A stretch of DNA of 64,000 nt from Entomomonas sp. E2T0. Its GTDB lineage: Bacteria; Pseudomonadota; Gammaproteobacteria; Pseudomonadales; Pseudomonadaceae. A program made the translations under genes and the position numbers. The notes under the pieces were generated by a model that was given only the letters and a program-made list of their open reading frames with translations, ran no database searches and was not told the DNA's origin. Positions within the stretch are counted from its first letter, which is position 1. Every line of letters begins with the position of its first letter. The stretch lies in assembly GCF_025985425.1 (NCBI RefSeq), contig NZ_CP094972.1:1612001-1676000 (forward strand), given 5' to 3'. Shown here piece by piece: positions 54,576 through 64,000 of this stretch.

Positions 54576-56228
54576 GTGGAACGTGAATTCATGGAGTTTG
54601 ATGTTGTAATTGTTGGGGCGGGTCCTGCAGGGCTTTCTGCTGCATGCCGTTTAAAACAAAAAGCAATAGAAGCAAACCAAGAAATTAGCGTTTGTGTGGT
54701 TGAGAAAGGGGTAGAGGTAGGCGCCCACATCTTATCAGGTGCGGTATTTGAACCTCACGCATTGCAAGAATTATTTCCTGATTGGAAAGAGAAGGGTGCA
54801 CCTTTAAAGACTCATGTTAAACGCGATGATATTTATTTCTTTACCAGTGAGAAAGATTCTAAAAAAATTCCAGATGCGTTCATTCCTAAAACAATGCGTA
54901 ATCATGGCAATTATATTATTTCTTTAGGTAATCTATGTCGTTGGTTGGCTGAGCAAGCAGAAGCATTAGGTGTAGAAGTATATCCTGGCTTTGCTGCACA
55001 AGAATTATTAATAGATGATCAAAATAAAGTATGCGGTATTTTAACGGGTGATATGGGGGTTGATAAAGATGGCAACCCTAAAGAAGGCTTATACACACCA
55101 GGCATGGAATTACGTGGTAAATATACTTTATTTGCAGAGGGCTGCCGTGGTCATCTAGGTAAAGAACTTATTAAGCATTACAACTTAGATGCTGATTCTG
55201 ATCCACAACATTATGGTATTGGTATTAAAGAGTTATGGGAAATCGACCCAGCTAAACATGAAGAAGGTTTAGTAGTACATACCACAGGTTGGCCATTAAC
55301 GAAGGCAAGTCCAGGTGGTTCATTCTTATACCATATTGAAAATAACCAAGTAGTGGTTGGTTTGATTATAGATTTATCTTATGAAAACCCTTACTTATCA
55401 CCTTTTGAAGAATTCCAGAGGCATAAATTGCACCCAGTTATTCGCCAATATTTAGAAGGTGGTAAACGTATTTGTTATGGTGCACGTGCCGTTGTAAAAG
55501 GTGGTTTAAACTCTCTACCTAAAATGATTTTCCCAGGTGGTGCTTTAATTGGTTGTGATTTAGGAACATTAAACTTCTCTAAAATTAAAGGCAGCCACAC
55601 AGCAATGAAGTCTGGCATGTTAGCAGCTGATGCTACTTTTGAAGCTTTAGTGGCTGGTCGAGCAGGTGATGAATTAATTTCTTATCCAGAATTATTTAAA
55701 AATAGTTGGGTATATGATGAGCTATATCGCTCACGTAACTTTGGCCCTGCTATGCACAAGTTTGGTACATTCTGGGGTGGTGCGTTTAGTTATATTGATC
55801 AAAATATCTTTGCAGGTAAATTACCTTTTACTTTGCATGATACTCGCCAAGATTATAATACCCTTAAGAAAGCAAGTGAGTCAGCAAAGATTGATTATCC
55901 AAAACCTGATGGGATAATTACATTTGATCGTTTGTCTTCGGTGTTCTTATCAAATACTACCCATGAAGAAAATCAACCTTGCCATCTAAAATTGGCAGAT
56001 GCTAATGTTCCTATCAATAAAAACTTACCTGAATATGCTGAACCTGCGCAACGTTATTGCCCTGCTGGTGTATATGAAGTAGTTGAAAATGATGATGGTA
56101 CTAAGCGTTTCCAAATTAATGCAGCTAACTGTGTTCATTGTAAGACTTGTGATATTAAAGACCCTGCACAAAATATTACTTGGACTCCACCTGAAGGTGG
56201 CGGTGGCCCAGTTTATCCTAATATGTAA
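54576..56228 (+). CDS. etfD: Electron transfer flavoprotein-ubiquinone oxidoreductase
   Basis: A 550-residue membrane-associated FAD and 4Fe-4S enzyme that passes electrons from EtfAB to ubiquinone. The FAD motif is GAGPAGLSAACRL at the N-terminus. The C-terminal ferredoxin-like part has the cluster ligands in CPAGVYEV, then NCVHCKTCDIKDP. GTG at 54576 is the start: AGGAG lies 6 bases upstream and the product (MEREFMEFDVVIVG) matches Pseudomonas. In Pseudomonas it is divergent from etfBA; here it is 38 kb away. Confidence 0.96.
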   Translation: MEREFMEFDVVIVGAGPAGLSAACRLKQKAIEANQEISVCVVEKGVEVGAHILSGAVFEPHALQELFPDWKEKGAPLKTHVKRDDIYFFTSEKDSKKIPDAFIPKTMRNHGNYIISLGNLCRWLAEQAEALGVEVYPGFAAQELLIDDQNKVCGILTGDMGVDKDGNPKEGLYTPGMELRGKYTLFAEGCRGHLGKELIKHYNLDADSDPQHYGIGIKELWEIDPAKHEEGLVVHTTGWPLTKASPGGSFLYHIENNQVVVGLIIDLSYENPYLSPFEEFQRHKLHPVIRQYLEGGKRICYGARAVVKGGLNSLPKMIFPGGALIGCDLGTLNFSKIKGSHTAMKSGMLAADATFEALVAGRAGDELISYPELFKNSWVYDELYRSRNFGPAMHKFGTFWGGAFSYIDQNIFAGKLPFTLHDTRQDYNTLKKASESAKIDYPKPDGIITFDRLSSVFLSNTTHEENQPCHLKLADANVPINKNLPEYAEPAQRYCPAGVYEVVENDDGTKRFQINAANCVHCKTCDIKDPAQNITWTPPEGGGGPVYPNM

Positions 56229-56238
56229 TTATTATTTT

Positions 56239-56284
56239 CCATAGGGTCTCTATGGTGGAGAAGCTTAGGCTTCTCCATTTTTTT
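56239..56284 (+). terminator. Double hairpin and terminator after etfD
   Basis: A first palindrome CCATAG-N5-CTATGG (56239-56255) is followed at once by TGGAGAAGC / GCTTCTCCA (56256-56264, 56269-56277) and seven T. The second stem is a classical terminator. Confidence 0.88.
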
Positions 56285-56296
56285 ACCTGAATTATT

Positions 56297-57292
56297 TCAG
56301 TAGTGTTGTACAACAATATAAACACCCTGTACTACTTTGGCCATACGGTTGTAATCTAAATCATCCCAGCTATCACCGCCTACCTCATGATAATGATGAT
56401 TACGATAAAAAGCAGTGTCTGTAACCATCACAGCAGGGAAGTTATTTTTCCAATAATGTTGGTGGTCTGAAAGATCAATACCTGGTACAGAGCTTGGAGC
56501 ATTAAGCGAGTAGACAGGTAAATCTGTAGCTCCCATCATTAAGCTTTTTACTTTGCCTGTTACTTTTCTATTATCCATATTGCTAATCACAGCAATAAAG
56601 TTACCTTGATCGCTGTATAACTTTTTCATAAACCCAAAAGGGAAGTTTTGTGAGTTAGGCTTATCACTAAAATAACCTATCATTTCGAGGGAAATCATTA
56701 ATTTTACAGATTGTTTAGTTTCTGCAAGCCAACGAGCGTGGAAAGAGCTACCCATATTATCTGTTCTAAAAAAAGGGGGCTCTTCTAAACTATAAGCAAC
56801 TAATTCAACAGGAGTTGTAGGTGGATTCTCTTTTAATAATCTGGCTAATTCTAATAACCCTGCTACACCACTGGCATTATCATCTGCGCCACGAGTCATA
56901 CCACAACTATCATAATGAGCCCCTATAACAATGCGTTCCCCTTGTTCAGGGCCAAAACGAGCAATAATATTGCGATAGGTATTATCTTGTACTTGAAAAG
57001 GTTGCTCTGATATTTTGTCTGAGTAAAGAGATAATTGCTGTTTAATATAATCGGCAGCTGCATTTAAATTATCTAAATGGGTATAGCTTCTTGGATGATT
57101 GGTAATAGATAATTGTTTAACATGCTGGATAAGGTGTTCGGTAGAAACAGCAGGAATTGTCGTTGAAGTGTGTTGAGCCTTTATATAAGACTGGGTCATT
57201 AATGAGCAGGAAGTAATAAGTCCAGCTATTAACAGACCAGTAGTTGCCAGTAAAGTAATAACAATTCTTTTTATTCTATAGGCATTTAACAT
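56297..57292 (-). CDS. M28-family zinc aminopeptidase, membrane-anchored or exported
   Basis: A 331-residue peptidase with an N-terminal hydrophobic segment (residues 11-28). It could be cleaved, form a lipoprotein (SCSLM) or be a membrane anchor. Zinc ligands fit M28: His in IGAHYDS, Asp in GADDNASG, Glu in EEPPF, further Glu in SLEMIGY, and His in DLSDHQHYW. The substrate is unknown. Convergent on etfD. Confidence 0.88.
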   Translation of the reverse strand: MLNAYRIKRIVITLLATTGLLIAGLITSCSLMTQSYIKAQHTSTTIPAVSTEHLIQHVKQLSITNHPRSYTHLDNLNAAADYIKQQLSLYSDKISEQPFQVQDNTYRNIIARFGPEQGERIVIGAHYDSCGMTRGADDNASGVAGLLELARLLKENPPTTPVELVAYSLEEPPFFRTDNMGSSFHARWLAETKQSVKLMISLEMIGYFSDKPNSQNFPFGFMKKLYSDQGNFIAVISNMDNRKVTGKVKSLMMGATDLPVYSLNAPSSVPGIDLSDHQHYWKNNFPAVMVTDTAFYRNHHYHEVGGDSWDDLDYNRMAKVVQGVYIVVQHY

Positions 57293-57440
57293 AAATGACT
57301 CCTTGTTTTACTGGTGTTTTAATATATCCATTCTAAGTACTTTGCGGTTTAACTGCAAAGGTCATTAATTTTCAATTAAGGTTTAGTACAAAGCGTTACC
57401 TTGTTAGATGAAATAATTCACAGAGTCATTAAATGCTGTT

Positions 57441-58673
57441 TTACTTATCAGCTGCTAGTTTTTCTTGATAGGGTTGTAGATTATATTGTTGTGTCCAATA
57501 GCGACGAGAAATAAGGCAGAATATAGCGAAGGCAATCAATACAAATACAGCGCCTGCATAACCTACATAAGATGTATTGGTTTTTGCTAATACAATACTT
57601 CCTACTAATGCTCCGCCACCAATACCAATATTGAAGATACCTGAGAACATGGAGATAGCCACATCAGAAGCATCAGGTGCTATATCCAATACTTTAGTTT
57701 GTAGAGCAAGGGCAATAATAGTCATTACACTGCCCCAAATGATACAAAGTATAGCAGTGGTATAATGGCTATAGGTGCTGATAGTCAGGACTAGTAAGCT
57801 AGTTAATAGAATAGCTATTGAGCTCAAAACTAGCCCAATTGGATATTGTGGTGATTTTTTTGTAAAAATAATACTGCCAATAATGCCTGCACCACCAATA
57901 CATAATAATAAAATCACTACAAAGTTTTTGCTAAAGCCACCTACTTCTGTCATAAAGGGGGTGATATAGGTATAAGCGGTAAAATGTCCTGTTACTATAA
58001 TGGCTGTTAAGATATAAACATTGATAAGGGCAGGGCGTTTTAATAGAGAGGGTAGACTTTTTAAAGAACCAGCATTATTACTAGGTAATTTAGGAAGTAA
58101 CCAAATCAATATTAGCATAACAATAAAAGCGATAATGGCAATGCATAAAAAGGTAATACGCCAGCCTGTATGTTGACCAATAATAGTTCCAATAGGTACG
58201 CCTAATACAGTAGCTAATGATGAACCTGTTACGATAAAACTTAAAGCCTTAGCTCGTTTATGAAAAGGTGCAATACGGGCAGCTAGTGGTACTGTAATAG
58301 CCCAAAATACAGCATGAGCACAGGCGATACCAATTCGAGCAACCATTAATGAAGCAAAGCTCCAAGCAAGCCAAGCCATAATATGGCTACCAATAAATAA
58401 AACAAACAAAATAACTAGTAATAAGCGTCTTTCTATTCTGGCAGTAAGGATGGTAAGGGGTAGCGACATTAGGGTGACTACCCAAGCATACCCTGTAATC
58501 AGTAACCCTGTGTGTGATACATCCATATTAAAACTTTCAGCAATACTCGGTAATAAGCCTACGGGTACAAACTCGGTAGTATTAAAAATAAAGGCAGCAA
58601 AAGATAGCGCAATAACGGGTAACCATGCTTGCCAGAATTTAGAGTTTGCAGAAGAGGTGGTAGTATCAGACAT
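57441..58673 (-). CDS. sotB: Sugar efflux MFS transporter SotB-like
   Basis: A 410-residue MFS protein with 12 helices that closely follows E. coli SotB (YdeA): FIFNTTEFVPVGLL near the start, GYAWVVTLMSLPL, RIGIACAHAVFWAIT, FSGIFNIGIGGGALVG near the end. SotB exports arabinose and other sugars or IPTG in E. coli; the physiological substrate here is unknown. Start set at 58673 (MSDTTTSS) because the ten upstream residues are not typical, although the ribosome site is weak. Confidence 0.88.
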   Translation of the reverse strand: MSDTTTSSANSKFWQAWLPVIALSFAAFIFNTTEFVPVGLLPSIAESFNMDVSHTGLLITGYAWVVTLMSLPLTILTARIERRLLLVILFVLFIGSHIMAWLAWSFASLMVARIGIACAHAVFWAITVPLAARIAPFHKRAKALSFIVTGSSLATVLGVPIGTIIGQHTGWRITFLCIAIIAFIVMLILIWLLPKLPSNNAGSLKSLPSLLKRPALINVYILTAIIVTGHFTAYTYITPFMTEVGGFSKNFVVILLLCIGGAGIIGSIIFTKKSPQYPIGLVLSSIAILLTSLLVLTISTYSHYTTAILCIIWGSVMTIIALALQTKVLDIAPDASDVAISMFSGIFNIGIGGGALVGSIVLAKTNTSYVGYAGAVFVLIAFAIFCLISRRYWTQQYNLQPYQEKLAADK

Positions 58674-58816
58674 AAAAAATATACAGAGCAGAGTTATTAA
58701 CAAATATAAAAGAGGAGTAATTTTAGCATTTTTTTAGGGCTGTCTTATATAACGATTTAGTTGCAACTTGTGAGATATTGTATTATTGGGTATCAAAGTA
58801 GTTAATAAGGCGAGGG

Positions 58817-59266
58817 CTATTTTCTATTTAATAGTTTAGAAATAGCATCCATGTAGAAGCCACGATAAAGTAAAAAACGACCTTGTTTAGCTTTTTCTTT
58901 AGCATCTTTGGGAGGCGCACCAAATTTACGTTGCCACAGTGCTTCAAGTTGTTCTTGCCAGTCATAATCTGCCTCTTGTAAGGCTTGATTAATATCTGCT
59001 TTGTTAAGTCCACGTTCCATTAGTTCTTGTTGAATACGCAATGGGCCATAACCATTATTAGCGCGGCTTCTAATATAGGATTCTAAGTAGCGGTGTTCAG
59101 AAAGAAGTTTATCTTCGGTAAGTTGATCGAGTACTGCATCAATCAATTCAGGTAGGGCACCTTTGCGTAACAGTTTACGCTTTAGTTCAATACGACCATG
59201 CTCACGCATTGCCAAGATATCCATAGCTACCTTGCGGATAGCTATGGAAGTATCTAGAACAGCCAT
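58817..59266 (-). CDS. recX: RecA regulatory protein RecX
   Basis: A 149-residue modulator that binds the RecA filament and blocks its extension. It has the RecX three-helix repeats: [38 protein letters not shown] and [10 protein letters not shown]. It begins 3 bases after recA and is co-transcribed. Confidence 0.95.
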   Translation of the reverse strand: MAVLDTSIAIRKVAMDILAMREHGRIELKRKLLRKGALPELIDAVLDQLTEDKLLSEHRYLESYIRSRANNGYGPLRIQQELMERGLNKADINQALQEADYDWQEQLEALWQRKFGAPPKDAKEKAKQGRFLLYRGFYMDAISKLLNRK

Positions 59267-59269
59267 TGC

Positions 59270-60301
59270 TTAATCTTCAGCAGCCGTATCATTACTTTCA
59301 GTAATAGGTACTGGTTGGCTTAATAATTTTTCACGGATAGTTGTTTCTAGTGTTTTGGTAATCTCTGGATTTTCTTCTAAGAATTTAGAAGCATTGGCTT
59401 TACCTTGACCAATTTTCTTACCATCATAGCTATACCATGCACCTGCTTTTTCAACTAAGCCAAGCTGTACGCCAAGGTCAATAATTTCACCTGTACGATA
59501 AATACCTTTACCATAAAGGATTTGGAATTCAGCTTGACGGAAAGGAGGCGCTACTTTGTTTTTAACCACTTTAACGCGTGTTTCACTACCTGTAACTTCA
59601 TCACCTTCTTTTACTGAACCTGTACGACGAATATCTAAACGTACAGAAGCATAGAATTTAAGAGCATTACCACCTGTAGTTGTTTCAGGGTTACCAAACA
59701 TTACACCAATTTTCATACGAATTTGGTTAATAAAGATAACTAAACAGTTAGCGGTTTTGATATTACCTGTGATTTTACGTAATGCTTGTGACATTAAACG
59801 CGCTTGTAAACCCATATGAGAGTCACCCATTTCGCCTTCAATTTCAGCTTTAGGTACAAGGGCGGCTACAGAGTCAACAATAATAACGTCTACAGCATTT
59901 GAACGTACAAGCATGTCAGTAATTTCAAGTGCTTGCTCACCTGTATCTGGTTGAGCAACATAGAGATCATCAACATTAACCCCTAATTTACCTGCATATT
60001 CTGGGTCTAATGCATGTTCAGCGTCTACGAAGGCACATACACAACCTTGCTTTTGTGCTTCTGCAATAACTGATAAGGTTAAGGTAGTTTTACCAGAAGA
60101 CTCGGGGCCATAAATCTCAACAATACGACCTTTAGGTAAACCACCAATACCAAGGGCAATATCTAGCCCCAATGAACCAGTAGAAATGGCAGGAATAGCT
60201 TGGCGCTCTTGGTCACCCATACGCATTACAGCACCTTTACCGAATTGCCGTTCAATCTGTGTTAAAGCAGCGGCTAGTGCGCGCTTTTTATTCTCTTCCA
60301 T
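59270..60301 (-). CDS. recA: Recombinase A
   Basis: The 343-residue strand-exchange ATPase of homologous recombination and SOS induction. Walker A is GPESSGKTT; Walker B is [17 protein letters not shown]; the L1 and L2 loops and the signature [12 protein letters not shown] are intact. I use the ATG at 60301 with AGGA upstream; the longer frame would start at TTG 60307. No CTG-N10-CAG type LexA box is visible in the 97 bases upstream. Confidence 0.97.
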   Translation of the reverse strand: MEENKKRALAAALTQIERQFGKGAVMRMGDQERQAIPAISTGSLGLDIALGIGGLPKGRIVEIYGPESSGKTTLTLSVIAEAQKQGCVCAFVDAEHALDPEYAGKLGVNVDDLYVAQPDTGEQALEITDMLVRSNAVDVIIVDSVAALVPKAEIEGEMGDSHMGLQARLMSQALRKITGNIKTANCLVIFINQIRMKIGVMFGNPETTTGGNALKFYASVRLDIRRTGSVKEGDEVTGSETRVKVVKNKVAPPFRQAEFQILYGKGIYRTGEIIDLGVQLGLVEKAGAWYSYDGKKIGQGKANASKFLEENPEITKTLETTIREKLLSQPVPITESNDTAAED

Positions 60302-60404
60302 TATCAATCCTCATTCATATAAGAAAGCTAATTATTAGTGTCTATTTAACACCAAAATTTGGCGACTATTATTTCATAGTGCTAGGGTATAACTAAAGCA
60401 CTTT

Positions 60405-60908
60405 TTAACTTTCAACAGGTGTTTTTTGTTGAGTTAATCGTATCAAGCCATGTAGCGCTAACTGTATGGTTTGTTCACGAATACTCGCTCGGTTTCCTGT
60501 AAATTGTGCGCAATGGGTATAGCATTGGTTATTGGTATACCAAGCAAACCATACCATACCAACTGGGTGATGTTCAGTACCACCTGTTGGACCTGCTACA
60601 CCACTAACGGCTACACCATATTGCGCATTACTTTTAGCAATAGCACCCCCAACCATTGCCATAACTACCTCTTCACTGACAGCACCTACTGTGTCAAACA
60701 GTTGATTGGGTACATTTAACATCAGTGTTTTCTGCTTGTTGGAGTAAGTGATATAACCTGCTTCAAACCAACTAGAACTGCCAGAAATACGAGTGATAGC
60801 TTCAGCAATACCACCACCTGTACAAGATTCAGCAGTGGTCACTTGGGCTTGCTGTTTTTTAAGCTGTTTGCCTAAATGTTGGGCTAGGTGTGTAATAGTA
60901 TCCTTCAT
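60405..60908 (-). CDS. pncC: CinA-like nicotinamide-nucleotide amidase
   Basis: A 167-residue CinA C-terminal domain protein that hydrolyses NMN to nicotinate mononucleotide in NAD recycling. It has TTAESCTGGGIAEAITRISGSS with the catalytic Ser, GAVSEEVVMAM and GVAGPTGGTEHHPVGMVWFA. The gene precedes recA by about 100 bases, the cinA-recA-recX order of Pseudomonas. It stands 11 bases before yadH, so the promoter is uncertain. Confidence 0.93.
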   Translation of the reverse strand: MKDTITHLAQHLGKQLKKQQAQVTTAESCTGGGIAEAITRISGSSSWFEAGYITYSNKQKTLMLNVPNQLFDTVGAVSEEVVMAMVGGAIAKSNAQYGVAVSGVAGPTGGTEHHPVGMVWFAWYTNNQCYTHCAQFTGNRASIREQTIQLALHGLIRLTQQKTPVES

Positions 60909-60919
60909 ATCGTTCCTTT

Positions 60920-61699
60920 TTACTGACGTAGTCCTTTGCCTGTTTTAAGTAGATAAAGGCTTAAGCCATAGAGCACAAAAGTAGCAACTAATAAAAAGCC
61001 AATTGCAATAAAAATATTAATATCCGATACCCCTAAGATACCATAACGGAATGCGTTAACCATATGTAAAATAGGATTAATTAAGGATACTGATTGCCAA
61101 AATTCAGGCAATAAATTAATAGAGTAAAAAACACCACCTAAATAGGTTAAGGGTGTTAGTACAAAGGTAGGGATAATAGAAATATCATCAAAGTTACGCG
61201 CATAAACAGCATTAATAAAACCAGCTAAAGAGAATACAGCAGCAGTTAATACGACTACTAGAATAGTAATGCCTAAATGATGTATTTGTAACTCAGTAAA
61301 AAACATGGACAAGATGGATACTATAAAACCAACAGCCAAGCCCCTTAAAATACCACCTGTAATATAACCCACTAAAATAGTGTGTGGTGATACAGGAGAG
61401 ATAAGTAGTTCTTCAATAGAGCGGTGGAATTTAGCCCCAAAGAAGCTAGATACCACATTACTGTAAGAGTTAGTAATTACTGACATCATAATAAGGCCAG
61501 GTACTATATATTGAATATAGTCAAATCCGCCCATATCACCAATACGACTACCAATAAGTTTACCAAAAATAATAAAATATAAAGCCATGGTAATGGCTGG
61601 CGGTAACAGAGTTTGTGCCCATATCCGCATAAAACGGTGTATTTCACGACTTACAATAGTGCGTAAGGCTATTAAGTTGGTTGCGAGTTGGATATTCAT
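60920..61699 (-). CDS. yadH: ABC-2 type permease YadH-like
   Basis: A 259-residue ABC-2 permease with six helices. It follows E. coli YadH closely: REIHRFMRIWAQTLLPPAITMALYF, FIIFGKLIGSRIGDMGGFDY and FVLTPLTYLGGVFYS. The transported substrate is unknown. Its start overlaps the end of yadG by four bases (ATGA). Confidence 0.92.
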   Translation of the reverse strand: MNIQLATNLIALRTIVSREIHRFMRIWAQTLLPPAITMALYFIIFGKLIGSRIGDMGGFDYIQYIVPGLIMMSVITNSYSNVVSSFFGAKFHRSIEELLISPVSPHTILVGYITGGILRGLAVGFIVSILSMFFTELQIHHLGITILVVVLTAAVFSLAGFINAVYARNFDDISIIPTFVLTPLTYLGGVFYSINLLPEFWQSVSLINPILHMVNAFRYGILGVSDINIFIAIGFLLVATFVLYGLSLYLLKTGKGLRQ

Positions 61700-62631
61700 G
61701 ATACTTTTACTTTCTCGTTATTTTCCACTAATGCTAAAAATAATTCTTCTAATCGATTACTCTTGTTTCTCATACTAGACACTAGAATGCCTTGTATACT
61801 TAATTGATTAAATAAATCATTAATACCTTGATTGTGCTTAACTACTACTTCAAGTGTTTGGTTATCAGCCAATTTGCAGTCATAACCTTGTAAAGCAGGT
61901 GGCGCTACTAAAGGGTTGGCTAAGTCTAAAATAACGGTTTCTTCACTTAGGGTACTGAGTAGTGAACGCATACTGGTATTTTTTACAATTTCACCATGAT
62001 TAATAATGGCGATATTGCGACACAATTGTTCAGCTTCTTCAAGGTAGTGAGTGGTGAGGATGATAGTCATGCCTCGTTTCTGATTAAGTTTGGTTAAGAA
62101 GCTCCACATAGAACGACGTAACTCAATATCTACCCCAGCAGTAGGTTCATCAAGAATAAGTAGTTTTGGTTCATGAATCAATGCGCGAACAATCATTAAA
62201 CGACGTTTCATGCCGCCCGATAACATACGGACAGTAACATCTTTTTTATCCCATAGCCCTAGTTCAGTAAAGTAGAACTCAGCGCGCTCTTTAGCTATTT
62301 TGGCAGGAACACCATAATAACCAGCTTGAGTAATAATAACGTCAAAACACTTTTCAAACTGATTAAAGTTAAACTCTTGTGGTACAACGCCAAGATGGCG
62401 TTTTAAATTAAACAGGTCAGTATCATAGTCATGACCAAAAACTTTAATAGAACCGCTGGTTTTATTAACTAAAGAAGATAAAATACCAATAGTGGTGGAT
62501 TTGCCAGCACCATTTGGGCCAAGAAGGGCAAAGAAGTCACCTTGAGCAACATCTAAATCAATCCCTTTAAGGGCTTGAAAGCCATTGTTATAGACTTTAG
62601 TTAACTGTCTGATGGTTAGGGCAGAAGTCAT
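61696..62631 (-). CDS. yadG: ABC transporter ATP-binding protein YadG-like
   Basis: A 311-residue ATPase of the YadG group. Walker A GPNGAGKST, signature LSGGMKRRLM, Walker B LLILDEPTAGVD, and the H-loop TTHYLEEAEQ are intact; the C-terminal extension (GINDLFNQLSIQGILVSSMRNKSNRLEELF) matches YadG. It forms an ABC exporter with YadH. Confidence 0.93.
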   Translation of the reverse strand: MTSALTIRQLTKVYNNGFQALKGIDLDVAQGDFFALLGPNGAGKSTTIGILSSLVNKTSGSIKVFGHDYDTDLFNLKRHLGVVPQEFNFNQFEKCFDVIITQAGYYGVPAKIAKERAEFYFTELGLWDKKDVTVRMLSGGMKRRLMIVRALIHEPKLLILDEPTAGVDIELRRSMWSFLTKLNQKRGMTIILTTHYLEEAEQLCRNIAIINHGEIVKNTSMRSLLSTLSEETVILDLANPLVAPPALQGYDCKLADNQTLEVVVKHNQGINDLFNQLSIQGILVSSMRNKSNRLEELFLALVENNEKVKVS

Positions 62632-62825
62632 AATACACTCGTTTAGGATAAATTATTTCAGATACCTTAATACAAGGTTAGGATATAAGGTATAATCTAT
62701 ATTATATATGGGCTATATGCGTGAATATCAAATAGCCTTATAATAACCGATCCAAATTTATTATAAATGTTAATTTTTTTTATTCCTTTAATAAATTAAA
62801 CCAATAGTGAGTCGTAGAGAAAAAT

Positions 62826-63971
62826 ATGGGACAGTTTAATACCATTCGTCCTTACCATGATGATGAAGTACCTGCTGTAATAGAGAGGCTATCAAAGGAT
62901 AATGAGTTTATTAATACCGTATTAAGGTTCCGTTTTCCCCATTTAAGTAGTACTTTTGGATGGTTATTACGGCCTTTTATTGCTCGTAAATTAAAGAATT
63001 ATCTATCAAAGATTCATAGTGTACGCGATTTACAGTTAAAAATAGCTGACTATGTAGAGCATTCTATTTCTTCAAGTATTGAACACTTTACCTATTCTGG
63101 TGGAGAAAATATAGATACTCAATGTAAGTATCTATATATGGCGAATCATCGTGATATCGTAATGGATCCTACATTAACTAATTATGCATTGCATTTAGTT
63201 GGTATGGATACTCCGCGTATTGCTATTGGGGATAATTTACTACAAAAGCAATATGTAGCTGATTTAATGCGTTTAAATAAAAGCTTTGTGGTACAACGTT
63301 CGGTAACTGGACGTAAAGAAAAGTTAGCTGCTTATCAGCAGTTATCAGCCTATATTAATCATTCAATCTTACAAGATCATGAATCTATTTGGATAGCTCA
63401 GGCGGAAGGGCGAGCTAAAGATGGGAATGATGAAACAGATTCAGCATTATTGAAAATGTTGCATATAAGCCGTAAGGAAGAGAATTTTGTTGAGGTAATT
63501 GCTAGCTTAAATCTTTTACCCATTTCTATTAGTTATGAATATGATCCTTGCGATTTAATGAAGGCACGTGAACTTTATATTAAGGCTACAGAAGGTAAGT
63601 ATACCAAAGCTGTTGGTGAAGATGACCGTAGTATTGCATTAGGGATTACGGGTTATAAAGGGGATGTACATGTTCATTTTGGTAAGCCTATCAGCAATGG
63701 TTTTGAAGATGCTAAGGAGTTAGCAGATTTAATAGATCAACAGATTTTAGGTAATTATCATCTATTTCCTGTACATTATTTGGCTTATGCAATGTGGGAG
63801 AAAGCAGATCAAACAATAAACGTTCCTGCTATTGAAAGCTTATTTCCAGTAGAAAAGATTGAAAAAGCTAAGCAAGAATGGCAAAAACGTATAGATGCTT
63901 GCCCAGAAGAACATAGGCCCTACTTAATTATGCAGTATGCTTATCCTGTTTATAATGAGTATAAATTGTAA
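62826..63971 (+). CDS. 1-acylglycerol-3-phosphate O-acyltransferase family protein
   Basis: A 381-residue protein of the PlsC-like acyltransferase superfamily. The active-site motif is NHRDIVMD (HxxxxD), followed by FVVQRSVTGRKEK and a later GRAKDG block that fits the glycerophosphate-binding EGTR region of the family. No clear membrane helices, so probably peripheral. It is larger than PlsC and may act in lipid modification; the substrate is unknown. It ends 29 bases before the window edge. Confidence 0.85.
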   Translation: MGQFNTIRPYHDDEVPAVIERLSKDNEFINTVLRFRFPHLSSTFGWLLRPFIARKLKNYLSKIHSVRDLQLKIADYVEHSISSSIEHFTYSGGENIDTQCKYLYMANHRDIVMDPTLTNYALHLVGMDTPRIAIGDNLLQKQYVADLMRLNKSFVVQRSVTGRKEKLAAYQQLSAYINHSILQDHESIWIAQAEGRAKDGNDETDSALLKMLHISRKEENFVEVIASLNLLPISISYEYDPCDLMKARELYIKATEGKYTKAVGEDDRSIALGITGYKGDVHVHFGKPISNGFEDAKELADLIDQQILGNYHLFPVHYLAYAMWEKADQTINVPAIESLFPVEKIEKAKQEWQKRIDACPEEHRPYLIMQYAYPVYNEYKL

Positions 63972-64000
63972 ACATTAAAGTAAAGATATTAGCTATTTAA

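Noticed and set aside
57336-57365. Small hairpin CTTTGC/GCAAAG between sotB and the M28 gene
   Set aside because: Short stem with no T-run; not a convincing terminator or operator.
60302-60404. LexA/SOS box before recA
   Set aside because: No CTG-N10-CAG pattern was visible; not annotated.

Overview
The window is an AT-rich stretch of ordinary chromosomal core genome from a gammaproteobacterium of the Pseudomonas lineage. Many gene pairings are typical of Pseudomonas: pycA-pycB, psrA-L,D-transpeptidase-nagZ, fimV-truA, prmC-moeB-murI, cysI-DUF934, cinA-recA-recX, and glnK-amtB followed by sutA. The OprD-family porin, FimV and SutA point the same way. The strong AT bias, dispersed gene order and loss of usual neighbours (no lexA beside psrA, etfD far from etfBA, ribD cut off from the rest of the riboflavin genes, no LysR gene beside pycAB) suggest a derived, probably host-associated Pseudomonadaceae such as the insect-gut genus Entomomonas. 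That name is an inference from gene content, not a search result.

Layout. 1-1.5 kb: a cut-off unknown gene, a carboxylesterase and a YgdI/YgdR-type lipoprotein. 1.6-5.4 kb: two-subunit pyruvate carboxylase, then a decayed-looking small lipoprotein locus. 5.4-9.4 kb: stand-alone NAD(P)HX epimerase, a small lipoprotein, metG and a Sel1-repeat lipoprotein. 9.5-12.3 kb: a type Va autotransporter. 12.3-16.5 kb: nagZ, L,D-transpeptidase and psrA facing etfBA; the last two genes have strikingly different codon use. 16.5-24.5 kb: YkgJ-type protein, MFS transporter, transaldolase, nrdR-ribD, truA-fimV. 24.9-33.4 kb: AbrB-family membrane protein, prmC-moeB-murI, DUF4197 protein, DyP peroxidase, lysozyme inhibitor, SpmAB-like membrane protein and small lipoproteins. 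33.4-40.8 kb: tex, an unknown membrane protein, a Septknot-family protein, tehB, an M23 peptidase, an unknown acidic protein, nfuA and a TauE/SafE exporter. 41-46.3 kb: sseA, glnK-amtB behind a sigma-54/NtrC-type promoter, sutA, rpiA, osmC, folA. 46.3-50.9 kb: sulfite reductase with DUF934, flanked by two copies of a palindromic repeat of about 100 bp, then a VWA/MoxR pair. 51.2-64 kb: OprD porin, rmuC, ETF-ubiquinone oxidoreductase, M28 peptidase, sotB, cinA-recA-recX, yadG-yadH and an acyltransferase.

Functional links. psrA, etfBA and etfD form a fatty-acid oxidation and electron-transfer theme (EtfAB passes electrons to EtfD and so to ubiquinone). pycAB supplies oxaloacetate. sseA, cysI, DUF934, TauE and nfuA touch sulfur and Fe-S metabolism. 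nagZ, the L,D-transpeptidase, murI, the M23 peptidase, the lysozyme inhibitor and the lipoproteins concern the cell envelope and fit life with a host that secretes lysozyme. glnK-amtB with sutA is a nitrogen and slow-growth response cluster.

I saw no tRNA, rRNA, CRISPR array, prophage, transposase or recognisable defence system, and no convincing undescribed multi-gene system. The best leads are the paired palindromic repeats, the etfBA codon anomaly, the psrA/etfBA intergenic operators, the GC-rich hairpin at the truA start and the Septknot protein. All coordinates were read by eye.
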